The notes under the pieces were generated by a model. The model searched no databases and was not told the origin of the DNA. It saw nothing but the letters and a program-made list of their open reading frames with translations. 35,242 nt of DNA, taken from the NCBI GenBank assembly GCA_019746155.1, contig JAIESJ010000049.1, positions 1 to 35,242 on the forward strand, read 5' to 3'. The stretch comes from Burkholderiales bacterium (lineage in GTDB: Bacteria; Pseudomonadota; Gammaproteobacteria; Burkholderiales; SG8-41). Made by a program: the position numbers and the translations under genes. The first letter of the stretch is position 1; the number at the start of each line of letters is the position of its first letter. Positions 15,566 through 24,992 of this stretch are shown one piece after another.

Positions 15566-17179
15566 ATGCCACTGCTCTACGCGATCGTTTTCATCTCCGG
15601 CGGCGCGATCCTGGCGCTCGAACTGCTGGCCTCGCGCATCATGACGCCCTACTTCGGCGTCAGCCTGTACATCTGGACCGGCATCCTGTCGATCACGCTG
15701 GTTTCGCTCGCGCTCGGCTACTGGGCGGGCGGCCGCTACGCCAACGGCCGTGACAGCAAGCCGCTGCCGGTCGCCCGGCTGGTACAGGGTTACGCGCTGA
15801 TGCCGGCCGTGGCCGCGCTTGCCATCGTCGCGGCCTGCCTCGTCTACCCCCATCTTTTTTCACCGCTCTCGATGTGGAGCCTGGTGTTCGGCGCTTTCGC
15901 GGCCTGCCTGATCCTGCTGTTCCTGCCGCTGGTCGCGACTTCCGCGATGAATCCGCTGCTGGTGGCCATTTTCCTGCAAAGCACCGGCAGGCAGGCAGGC
16001 GATGCCGGTGCCGGCAAGGTGTTTTTCGTGAGCACCATCGGCTCGGTCGCGGGCGTGCTCGTCACCGCATTCGGGCTGATCCCCTATACCAGCAACTTCG
16101 CCGCAACGCTGGTCGTCGCACTGACGCTGGCGCTGCTCTCGCTGGTGACCGCGGCTGTACCACCCGCACCGCTCGCTGCGCGCAAAACCATCGCTGCCAC
16201 TGCGATGACTGGCGCACTGGCTTCGGGACTGCTGCTATGGCAGGCCGACGCCTACACCGGGCGCATGGGACCGGTGAGTTATGGTGACAGCAGCTGGCGC
16301 GTCGAGGCCGCCCACGGCTCGCTGTTCGGTACGGTGAAAATCCTCAAAAGCGAGCCCGAGCGCGACTCGGGCCGTTTCCGGCGCATCTACTTTCACGACG
16401 GCCTGATCCAGAACACCGTCGATTCGAACGGCAGATCGATGTCGTTCTATACCTATGCGCTGGAAGCGCTCGCCTATGCCTACCGCCCGGAAATGCGCAC
16501 CGCGCTGGTGCTGGGAATGGGTGCCGGCATAGTGCCGATGCAGCTTACAGCGCGCGGCGTGCAAGTCGAGGCAGTGGAAATCGACCCGATCTCGCTGCGC
16601 GTCGCGCAGCGCTTCTTCGGCTTCGACCCCGCCAGGGTCCGCGTCCACCAGGCCGATGCACGCGCCTTCCTGCACCACTGTCCGCAGCGTTTTGACGTCG
16701 TGGTGCTGGATCTGTTTCACGGCGACGGCACGCCGGATTACCTGGTCACGCGGGAATTCTTTCGCGACCTGAAGCAGTGTCTCTCGAAGCGCGGCGTGGC
16801 GGTGTTCAACACTTTCGCCGATCTCGAGCGCCCGGTCAGTTACGCGCACTTTCTTGCAACCCTGCAATCCGAACTGCCGCATATCATGCTCTACCGCCCC
16901 GACTGGCCGGGGGCGACACACATCAACAGCTTCGTCGTCGCCGGTGCGGAACAACCTGCCGCGCCCGTCAAAGTCACGCTCGACTATGTGCCCGAGCGCC
17001 ACAGCGAAGCGCTATGGGCCATGCTCGCCCGCCCGATCCCGCTCAACGCATCCCTGCTGGCAGGCGGCGTGGTCGTCACCGATGCGCGCAACGCCGCCGC
17101 ACTCGACACCGCCCTGACCCAAGTCATCTACCGCCGTGCGGTAGTCGAGGCGCTTCCCAAGGAATTGCTTTTAAATTAA
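15566..17179 (+). CDS. Membrane protein with C-terminal spermidine-synthase-like domain
   Basis: A 537-residue fusion of a membrane domain (about residues 1-225, six to eight hydrophobic segments) and a Rossmann-type aminopropyltransferase-like domain (about 240-510), the architecture often annotated as fused MFS/spermidine synthase. The nucleotide-binding loop is LVLGMGAGIVPMQL rather than the GGGDGG of true spermidine synthases. EAVEIDP is the acidic ribose-binding position, and VVVLDLFHGDG takes the place of the usual catalytic D-x-x-D/P loop. Polyamine synthesis is therefore not assured. The catalytic domain should face the cytoplasm. The ATG has no strong ribosome-binding site. It is divergent from the exported methyltransferase-fold cluster, and its role there is unknown. 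Confidence 0.85.
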   Translation: MPLLYAIVFISGGAILALELLASRIMTPYFGVSLYIWTGILSITLVSLALGYWAGGRYANGRDSKPLPVARLVQGYALMPAVAALAIVAACLVYPHLFSPLSMWSLVFGAFAACLILLFLPLVATSAMNPLLVAIFLQSTGRQAGDAGAGKVFFVSTIGSVAGVLVTAFGLIPYTSNFAATLVVALTLALLSLVTAAVPPAPLAARKTIAATAMTGALASGLLLWQADAYTGRMGPVSYGDSSWRVEAAHGSLFGTVKILKSEPERDSGRFRRIYFHDGLIQNTVDSNGRSMSFYTYALEALAYAYRPEMRTALVLGMGAGIVPMQLTARGVQVEAVEIDPISLRVAQRFFGFDPARVRVHQADARAFLHHCPQRFDVVVLDLFHGDGTPDYLVTREFFRDLKQCLSKRGVAVFNTFADLERPVSYAHFLATLQSELPHIMLYRPDWPGATHINSFVVAGAEQPAAPVKVTLDYVPERHSEALWAMLARPIPLNASLLAGGVVVTDARNAAALDTALTQVIYRRAVVEALPKELLLN

Positions 17180-17195
17180 AAAGTTCGACTGCATG

Positions 17196-17224
17196 TTGAC
17201 AAAACCAGCACTTCATCCCATGAT
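17196..17224 (+). promoter_or_regulatory. Promoter of the toxin-antitoxin pair
   Basis: TTGACA (17196-17201), a 17-bp gap and CATGAT (17219-17224). The -35 is perfect and the -10 matches four of six positions. It overlaps the direct repeats proposed as operator. Confidence 0.5.
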
Positions 17225-17242
17225 GTAGATACGTGTAGATAC
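17224..17242 (+). repeat. Tandem 9-bp direct repeat, candidate antitoxin operator
   Basis: TGTAGATAC occurs at 17224-17232 and again at 17234-17242, a 10-bp period (one helical turn), between the -10 box and the antitoxin start. Placement fits autoregulation by the AbrB-type antitoxin, which is the usual control of such operons. Confidence 0.5.
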
Positions 17243-17254
17243 AAGGGATGATCA

Positions 17255-17524
17255 ATGGCGACCAAGGGCTTGCGGATGGAACTGGTGGTGTCGAAGTGGG
17301 GCAACAGCCTCGCCGTGCGCTTGCCGGCGGAATCGGTCAAGAGAATCGGCGTGGGCGAGGGCGATACGCTCATTGCGGAGATCTCGGCCGACGGGCGGCT
17401 GGTCCTCGCCCCGGAAGGCCGCGCCATCGGCAAGGCCGAGTCACGCCGCCTGCGTCAATTTCTTGACCGCCAGAAGGAAACGGCGCCGGTGGTCGGGGAC
17501 ATGCGCCGCGGCGCGCGCTACTGA
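17255..17524 (+). CDS. AbrB/MazE-fold antitoxin
   Basis: An 89-residue antitoxin with an N-terminal swapped-hairpin DNA-binding domain (LVVSKWGNSLAVRLPAESVK, about residues 10-29, then GVGEGD) and a charged C-terminal tail (RQFLDRQKETAPVVGDMRRG) that would wrap the toxin. It should bind its own operator and neutralise the PIN nuclease encoded next. Its TGA overlaps the toxin ATG by one base. Confidence 0.9.
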   Translation: MATKGLRMELVVSKWGNSLAVRLPAESVKRIGVGEGDTLIAEISADGRLVLAPEGRAIGKAESRRLRQFLDRQKETAPVVGDMRRGARY

Positions 17525-17946
17525 TGATTTACGTCGATACGAGCGCCCTGGTTCCGGTCTTCATCCGGGAGCCGAAAAGCGAGGCCGTCATAGGCTGGCT
17601 CGAGGCCTCGGGCGAGCGTCTGGCGATCAGCGAATGGTCCCTGGTCGAGTTCGCTTCGGCCGCCGCGATCAAGGTGCGCACCGGCCAGGCGGCAGCGAGC
17701 CTGGCGAAACAGGCCACGGCGCGGGTCCACGAATTCGCGCGGAAGCATTGCACGGTGGCCGTTCCCGGAGGGGAGGAATTCCGCCGCGCCGCCGAGCTGG
17801 CGGGTGACGGCACGTTGAAGCTGAGGGCGGGCGACGCGCTTCACCTTGCCATCGCCGCGAGCCTGAGCGCACGAGGCATACTCTGCCTCGACGAGGCGAT
17901 GATTGAGAGCGCCAAGTCGCTCGGGATGAGCATTGTAACGGTTTAA
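17524..17946 (+). CDS. PIN-domain ribonuclease toxin (VapC-like)
   Basis: A 140-residue single PIN domain. Acidic metal-ligand positions are visible: Asp5 in YVDTSALV, Glu42 in SLVEFASA, Asp104 in LRAGDALHLAIA and Asp123 in LCLDEAM. VapC toxins cleave tRNA or rRNA using Mg2+. It is translationally coupled to the AbrB-type antitoxin and looks intact. Confidence 0.92.
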   Translation: MIYVDTSALVPVFIREPKSEAVIGWLEASGERLAISEWSLVEFASAAAIKVRTGQAAASLAKQATARVHEFARKHCTVAVPGGEEFRRAAELAGDGTLKLRAGDALHLAIAASLSARGILCLDEAMIESAKSLGMSIVTV

Positions 17947-17975
17947 CCGTCGATTCTCGTAACCCCCGGACTACA

Positions 17976-18048
17976 CGGGTCGGACCACGCTAAGCTTCCG
18001 TAACTTCGGCACTTTCGTTCGGGGGATATCTGGCGTTGGTCCGACCCG
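17976..18048. repeat. Long imperfect palindrome (REPIN-like or transposon-end-like)
   Basis: CGGGTCGGACCACGC (17976-17990) is the inverse of GCGTTGGTCCGACCCG (18033-18048) except for one extra T, with 42 bp between. The region 17947-18217 otherwise holds no gene. The arm composition resembles REP-type palindromes, and it could also act as a terminator for the toxin operon. No transposase is adjacent. Confidence 0.55.
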
Positions 18049-18217
18049 GTTATGTCTTTTGTAACATATTGTTTTTACTATATTTTTTCGAGTATCAGCT
18101 TTTGATCTTATCGGCGTTTATCCGCGTACCCCTCAAGGCACCCGTCAAGCGGGTATTGAGAAGAAAGGTATTAAAAAGAATTTATCGGCGGCTCAAAAAG
18201 CAGTAAAGCCGTACTCC

Positions 18218-19084
18218 TTACTGCAACGCCGTCTTCGCCGCACGCGTCGCCGTCCAGCGCGCGCTCTTGCCACCGCCCAGATCGACCGTGCCTTCCATTC
18301 TGTCGCCCGCAACGCGGCCCCGGAACATCTGGCGCAAGCCATCCGCAGCGATGGCAAAGCCGATGTCCTCGCCACGCAGCGTCGGCTGCAGGAGCTTGAG
18401 GTTCCTGCCCCCCGAGTTCACCGTGCCCTCGAAATTCTGATAAGTCTGCCGCAGCGCAGCCTGATAATGTGATCCTCCCGCCACCGCGATGCGCCAGTTG
18501 CCGGCGATCTTGGCCGGAACGATCCACAGATAAATCGTCGCCCGCGCCACGCCGTTGACCTTCTCCTTCTCCGGCACGTCGAAAGTAAACTCGTCGTCGT
18601 GCTGCCATTCGCCGAAATGATAGTCGTGCGACACCACGCGCGCGCCGGGCCGGAGTTCGGTATAGATCTTCGCGCTCAGATTTTTCATCATTTCCGGCAG
18701 CAGGTATAGCGTGAGCACCGTGGCGCGACTCAAATCGGCCTTAAACACGTCCCGCACCTCGAACTGCGCGCGGTCGGCGATGCCCAGCCGACTGGCTTCG
18801 TTATTGCTCAGTTTGACCAGAGCGGGATCGATGTCGACGCCGAAGCCGCGCGCCTTGTAGCGCTTTGCCGCGGTCAGCACGATCACGCCGTCGCCGGAAC
18901 CGAGATCGATGACGAAATCGTCCGGCCCGACTTTCGCCATGGCCAGCATCTGATCGACGACGACCTGCGGCGTCGGCACATATGGCCCGCCCGATCTTTC
19001 CACTTCCGCCGCGAATACCTGCGGCGCCAGCAGCGCGACGCATAACATCGCGCCGCGCGCCGCATGCTTCAAGCCTGCAAGCAT
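18218..19084 (-). CDS. Exported methyltransferase-fold protein, copy C
   Basis: A 288-residue paralogue of copies A and B. The start at ATG 19084 follows GGGGGAC; a Sec signal peptide covers about residues 1-26 (core GAMLCVALLAPQVF, cleavage after FAA). YVPTPQVVVDQML leads into motif I DLGSGDG (60-66), GVDID, YLLPEM and HDYHFGEW. The C-terminal 110 residues are beta-rich, with TYQNFEGTV matching the other copies. It is 28 bp downstream of the exported metallo-beta-lactamase-fold gene, so the two are probably co-transcribed. It is more diverged than A is from B. Confidence 0.87.
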   Translation of the reverse strand: MLAGLKHAARGAMLCVALLAPQVFAAEVERSGGPYVPTPQVVVDQMLAMAKVGPDDFVIDLGSGDGVIVLTAAKRYKARGFGVDIDPALVKLSNNEASRLGIADRAQFEVRDVFKADLSRATVLTLYLLPEMMKNLSAKIYTELRPGARVVSHDYHFGEWQHDDEFTFDVPEKEKVNGVARATIYLWIVPAKIAGNWRIAVAGGSHYQAALRQTYQNFEGTVNSGGRNLKLLQPTLRGEDIGFAIAADGLRQMFRGRVAGDRMEGTVDLGGGKSARWTATRAAKTALQ

Positions 19085-19112
19085 ATATGTCCCCCGGTTC
19101 CACGCGCTCAAC

Positions 19113-19940
19113 TTAAAATTCCAGCTTGTCGCCGGGATTGATCGCATGCACCTTGGTCGAGGTGCTGCCCAGCGCCTCGATGTATTCCTTGGGCGTGCCG
19201 CGCAGGAAAGGATTGGTCCCGTAGTGCATGGGGATCGCATGTTTCGGCTTCAGCCACTCGTTGGTGGCATACGCCGCATCCCTGGGGCTCAGCACGAAGC
19301 GCCCGCCGATCGGAATCATCACCAGGTCCGGCTTGTAGTAGTCGGCGATCAGCTTCATGTCGCCGAACAGTCCGGTGTCGCCCATATGATAGATCTTGAA
19401 GCCGTTCTCCAACTCAATGATGTAGCCGACCGGCTCGCCGCCGACCAGGGTTTCGGGCTTGCCCTGGGCGTTCGGCCACAGCAGTTCCGAGCTGTGCTCG
19501 GCATGCGTCTGCGTGATCTTCACGCCGGGGAAGGGATTGATGGTGCCGCTTTTGTTCATGCGCGGCGCCAGTTCGGCCGGCAGCACGCCCATCGTGGTCA
19601 GTGACTGGTTCATGCCCGCCGGCCCCCACATCGGAACCTTGTGCTTTTTGGCGAGATCGGGCGCATCGCCGAGATGGTCGCCGTGCGCGTGGGTGACCAG
19701 AATCAGGTCGATCTTGCCGACCGCATCAAGATTCTTGTATTGCTCGGGAGTCTTGGGATTTCTGGTGATCCACGGGTCGACCAGGATCACTTTGCCGCCG
19801 GGTGTGGTGATGCGCATCGCCGACTGGCCCAGCCACAGTATTTCGATTTTCCCGCTTGGCTGCGCGAACGAAACGCCCGCGGTCAGCAGCAGCGACACAC
19901 CGGCCATCAATACCAACAGATTGCGATACCAGCTTTTCAT
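19113..19940 (-). CDS. Exported UlaG-like metallo-beta-lactamase-fold hydrolase
   Basis: A 275-residue protein with a signal peptide (MKSWYRNLLVLMAGVSLLL, cleavage after SFA). The start at 19940 is chosen for its strong GGAGGGGGGAAG site. The mature protein begins with KIEILWLGQSAMRITTPGG and contains VDPW and the metal site THAHGDHLGD (His84, His86, Asp88, His89), with a later HAEHSSE and MGDTGLF and C-terminal MHYGTNP, as in UPF0173/UlaG-type hydrolases. These enzymes usually hydrolyse phosphoesters or lactones in the cytoplasm, so the signal peptide is notable. It is the first gene of a two-gene unit with methyltransferase-fold copy C. Confidence 0.9.
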   Translation of the reverse strand: MKSWYRNLLVLMAGVSLLLTAGVSFAQPSGKIEILWLGQSAMRITTPGGKVILVDPWITRNPKTPEQYKNLDAVGKIDLILVTHAHGDHLGDAPDLAKKHKVPMWGPAGMNQSLTTMGVLPAELAPRMNKSGTINPFPGVKITQTHAEHSSELLWPNAQGKPETLVGGEPVGYIIELENGFKIYHMGDTGLFGDMKLIADYYKPDLVMIPIGGRFVLSPRDAAYATNEWLKPKHAIPMHYGTNPFLRGTPKEYIEALGSTSTKVHAINPGDKLEF

Positions 19941-20008
19941 GACTTCCCCCCCTCCAGGGTGGTTAAGAGCGCATAACAAAAAGACCAAGTTCAAAACAAA
20001 AAAGCATT

Positions 20009-20125
20009 AGCCACAGAGAGCACAGAGACTACAGAGGAAAAACAAACTACGAAATATGATTCGTATCTGATTGTTTTAAAAAATATTTATGGATTCTCTC
20101 TGTGAACTCTGTGTCCTCTGTGGCT
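20009..20125. repeat. 117-bp palindromic repeat built from CACAGAG units
   Basis: The left arm AGCCACAGAGAGCACAGAG (20009-20027) is the inverse of CTCTGTGTCCTCTGTGGCT (20107-20125) with two mismatches; CACAGAG-like heptamers recur inside both arms and the centre is AT-rich. Similar CACA(G/A)AGGACAC(G/A)(A/G)AG wording appears at 32090-32108. It looks like an ERIC-type intergenic repeat and may terminate transcription from both sides. Confidence 0.55.
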
Positions 20126-20150
20126 GACAGTTTTTTTATTTTTAGCCACT

Positions 20151-20918
20151 CTAAGGCTTAACAAACTTCAGCACGAACTCGTCATTCGGAATCTTCGGCT
20201 TGAATACCGACGCATCGCGCGGATCGTCCGGGTTGCGCAGGAAACCGGCTTCGCCGACCAGTTTGAAGCCCGCGGCTTCCACCTCCCGGCGCAGCACGCT
20301 TTCCTCGATGCGGTGCAGGGTCTTGCCCTCGCTCACGCCCGTGCCGGGACGCCCGGAATGGTCGGCGACAATGTACAGACCGCCCGGCTTCAGCGCCGTG
20401 AACACCGCACGGTTCATTTTATTCCGGTCGACGCCCAGCCAGACGGTGTCATGATAAACAAAATTGAACGTCACGAGGTCGAGGTTGCGCGCTTCCGGCG
20501 GCACCGGGTCGTCGAATTCGCGCACCAGGGGAACCACGTTGCGCATCGCCGGCTTTTCCAGCCGCTCGCCAAAGCGTCCTTTGACGATGTTTTCCAGAAG
20601 ATAACGGCTGTTCTGGGCGTAGACGACGCCGTCCGGCCCCACGACGCGTGCCAAAAGCTCGGTGTTGTAGCCGCCGCCCGCCCCGAGATCGAGAACGCGC
20701 ATGCCCGGCCGCACCCCGTAAAACGCCAGCAGTTTCTCCGGCTGACGACGCTGGTCGATCACCCGGTCCGCGTCGCTGCGGTCCGGGCTGTGCACCTGCC
20801 AGAAATAGAAGTTGTCCGGCAGCGGCCGCTCGGGCAGAAGACCGGCGCAGCCGCTCATGAAAAGCAGCACCGCCAATACAAACCCGTGCAGCCTGCCTTC
20901 CCCGTTTGTTTGCGTCAT
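20151..20918 (-). CDS. Lipoprotein with SAM-methyltransferase domain
   Basis: A 255-residue protein starting at ATG 20918. The N-terminus is a lipoprotein signal (hydrophobic FVLAVLLFMSG, lipidated Cys24). The mature part contains VHSPDRSDADRVIDQRRQPE and motif I VLDLGAGGGYNTELLARVVG. LDLVTFNFVYHDTVWLG and LKPGGLYIVADHSGRPG follow. These match class I methyltransferases of a group distinct from copies A-C. It should be anchored to the inner or outer membrane facing the periplasm. It appears to be a single gene, between a palindromic repeat and a truncated amidohydrolase. Confidence 0.85.
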   Translation of the reverse strand: MTQTNGEGRLHGFVLAVLLFMSGCAGLLPERPLPDNFYFWQVHSPDRSDADRVIDQRRQPEKLLAFYGVRPGMRVLDLGAGGGYNTELLARVVGPDGVVYAQNSRYLLENIVKGRFGERLEKPAMRNVVPLVREFDDPVPPEARNLDLVTFNFVYHDTVWLGVDRNKMNRAVFTALKPGGLYIVADHSGRPGTGVSEGKTLHRIEESVLRREVEAAGFKLVGEAGFLRNPDDPRDASVFKPKIPNDEFVLKFVKP

Positions 20919-20936
20919 CGCCCGCCCTTCCCTTAT

Positions 20937-21158
20937 TTCCCGGTGGACATCGTGCTCGGCCACTTCGGCTACATGCGCACCGACAAAGGTCTCGGTGCGC
21001 CAGGTTTCCAGGCCCTGCTGCGCCTGATGCGCGCCAGGCGCTGCTGGGTCAGGCTCACCGGGCCATACCGGATTTCCGCGACCGATATGCCCTATCCCGA
21101 CGTCACGCCGTTCGCACACGCGCTGGTCGACGCGGCACCGGAACGCGTGATATGTTGA
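20937..21158 (+). pseudogene. Amidohydrolase (2-pyrone-4,6-dicarboxylate lactonase-like) fragment
   Basis: About 73 codons on the plus strand (FPVDIVLGHFGYM..., GFQALLRLM, CWVRLTGPYRIS, FAHALVDAAPERVI) match the middle-to-late part of amidohydrolase family 2 proteins. In the family the segment after APERV continues with WGTDWPHP; here it reads a Cys codon and a stop at 21156-21158. The N-terminal two thirds and the C-terminus are absent. It sits between two minus-strand genes and is a rearrangement relic. Confidence 0.65.
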
Positions 21159-21179
21159 AAGCTGCCGGGTGCGAACTCG

Positions 21180-23027
<1,848 letters not shown>

Positions 23028-23042
23028 CATGCCTCCCCGGGT

Positions 23043-24182
23043 TCAGCTGCCAGGCTGGAGAGTGACGCTGATCTCGATCTTGCGACTTTCTCGCAGGACA
23101 CTCAGCCGCACTGCGTCCCCCACCTGGAAATCGTCGAGCCTGGCGAAGAGTTTCGCCACGCTTTCGACCGGCTTATCGTTCACCGCAGTGATGATGTCTC
23201 CCGGAACGAAGCTGCCGTCAGCCCCGAGCCTTGCGCCCTTCAGGCCGGCGGCCTGCGCCGCGGAGCCAGGAGCGACGCGCAGCACCAGCACGCCTTCCAC
23301 GCCGAGCTGTTGGGTGATAGCGCGGTTGAGCGCTTCATCGACCTCGATGCCCAGGGCGGGACGGATATATTTGCCGCGCGCGATGAGTTGCGGCACCACG
23401 CGATTGACCGTATCCACCGGCACGGCAAAGCCTACCCCGGCCGACGCCCCCGAAGGGCTGTATATGGCCGTATTGATGCCGATCAGGCGACCGGCGGAAT
23501 CCAGCAGCGGCCCGCCGGAGTTGCCGGGGTTGATGGCGGCATCAGTCTGGATCAGATGCTCGATGACGCTGCGCTCGTCCTCGCCGGGCAGAGAGCGGTC
23601 CAGCGCAGAAATGATGCCGGTGGTGAGCGTCCAGTCAAGCCCGAACGGGTTGCCAATGGCAAAAACCTTCTGCCCTACCTTGAGGTCGTGACTCGTGCCG
23701 ACCGGGACCGGCGGCGGGCGCTTAATCCCGACGCCGATCCTGAGCACCGCCAGATCGTGCGCGGGGCTCGCGCCCACCAGCGCCGCGCGGTAGTCGCGGC
23801 CGTCATTCAGCCGCACGCGCGCTTCCGAGGCACCGGCGACGACATGGTAGTTGGTGACCACGTGGCCCTTTTCATCCCAGATAAAGCCCGAGCCGGTGCC
23901 TTTCGGTATGGTGAACACGTTGCGTGTCCAGAAATCCATCACGCGTTCGCTGGTCGTGATGTAGACGACCGAGTCCTTGGACTTCTCGAACAGTTCGATG
24001 GTGCTCTTCTCATCGGCGGCGAGATCGCCGCGCGGCGTGACCACCCGTGGGGCAGCCTCGCCCCCAAAGACAGTGCGCTCGATCCAGGACAGCATGTACC
24101 AGGCCATGAGGACAACCAACACGGCTGTGATGAGCCAGAGCAGGCGACGCAGGAACGGATCGGCGGACGAGCGATAGGTCAT
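23043..24182 (-). CDS. HtrA/DegP-DegS-type serine protease with one PDZ domain
   Basis: A 379-residue protease; ATG 24182 is chosen because GAGGGAGGGAAT precedes it. One N-terminal membrane helix (about 12-32) anchors it to the inner membrane, as in DegS. The trypsin-like domain carries the triad His113 (VVTNYHVV), Asp143 (AHDLAVL) and Ser222 (GNSGGPLLD). A single PDZ domain occupies about 278-370. It would cleave or sense misfolded envelope proteins. It sits between psiE-like and ftsH genes, an association known from transmissible stress-tolerance loci. Confidence 0.94.
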   Translation of the reverse strand: MTYRSSADPFLRRLLWLITAVLVVLMAWYMLSWIERTVFGGEAAPRVVTPRGDLAADEKSTIELFEKSKDSVVYITTSERVMDFWTRNVFTIPKGTGSGFIWDEKGHVVTNYHVVAGASEARVRLNDGRDYRAALVGASPAHDLAVLRIGVGIKRPPPVPVGTSHDLKVGQKVFAIGNPFGLDWTLTTGIISALDRSLPGEDERSVIEHLIQTDAAINPGNSGGPLLDSAGRLIGINTAIYSPSGASAGVGFAVPVDTVNRVVPQLIARGKYIRPALGIEVDEALNRAITQQLGVEGVLVLRVAPGSAAQAAGLKGARLGADGSFVPGDIITAVNDKPVESVAKLFARLDDFQVGDAVRLSVLRESRKIEISVTLQPGS

Positions 24183-24271
24183 ATTCCCTCCCTCAGGCAA
24201 AAAAAGGCTTCAGCACCATTCATGATCATGTTGACCGGCACCAGGGTGAGCAGCGGCCCCTCCTGAGTTTC

Positions 24272-24832
24272 TCAACAGCGTTCATTCCCCGTGGGCCGGG
24301 ATAAGCGCCCGCGTGCCGCCCGCTCGCCATCGCCGCCCGGCGCGCCGGGTTGGTTTACGCCTTGCCGCTCGAGGCAGTCTTCGCGCTCCTGCATGAGCCA
24401 ATAAACGATCCCCAGCACCAGCAGCGCGCCCGCGAGCGCGGCGATCTTGGGGGCCCCAATCTCGAGATCGAGGATGATGAACTTGCGCGCTACCGCGAGC
24501 ATGGCTATCAGGATCACGGTTTTGACCTGAACGATATGGTCCCGCCGCAGCGCCACGCGGATGATCGAGTGCTTGAACTCCATTGCGATGAGCAGCGTCA
24601 TGATCATCCCGAATATCGTCTGAAACACGGCATGGTCGAGCGGGCTTAAAGCCTCGACGGCAAGCAGGAGTACGACCGCGCGGACGAGCTGAAGCAGCGA
24701 AATCATGACGATGACCGAGATCACGCCCGCCAGGATCATCGCGACGACCTGCTCGTAGCGCTCGTAGACCGTCATGATCCGCCATTGCCTGCGGAACTCC
24801 GTGAGCTGCCGATGTGTTCCGGTATCGTTCAT
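24272..24832 (-). CDS. PsiE-like membrane protein
   Basis: A 186-residue protein with four hydrophobic segments (about 28-48, 53-70, 105-121 and 128-145) and the PsiE pattern YERYEQVVAMILAGVISVIV, EFKHSIIRVALRRDHIVQVK and ARKFIILD. PsiE (phosphate-starvation-inducible) is of unknown biochemical role but is a recurrent member of heat-resistance loci. A charged, Pro/Gly-rich tail of about 40 residues follows the last helix. It is the first large gene of the leftward psiE-degP-ftsH unit. Confidence 0.85.
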   Translation of the reverse strand: MNDTGTHRQLTEFRRQWRIMTVYERYEQVVAMILAGVISVIVMISLLQLVRAVVLLLAVEALSPLDHAVFQTIFGMIMTLLIAMEFKHSIIRVALRRDHIVQVKTVILIAMLAVARKFIILDLEIGAPKIAALAGALLVLGIVYWLMQEREDCLERQGVNQPGAPGGDGERAARGRLSRPTGNERC

Positions 24833-24992
24833 CGTTCTTGTTTGTGTCGGATGCGGAAATTTTCGGAATCCGTTTTGCTCGTGACAAGCACATTTCTCTT
24901 GGTACCCGCCTCATGATACCAGCATCAAGCCATTACCTGTATTCGACCCCGGCACGCTTCAAGATTGTTTCGTTTTCCGTCATCGGTCACAC

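Noticed and set aside
24282-24914. 210-codon alternative frame over psiE
   Set aside because: The PsiE-like frame has four clean membrane helices and family motifs; this frame is Arg/Gly-rich noise.
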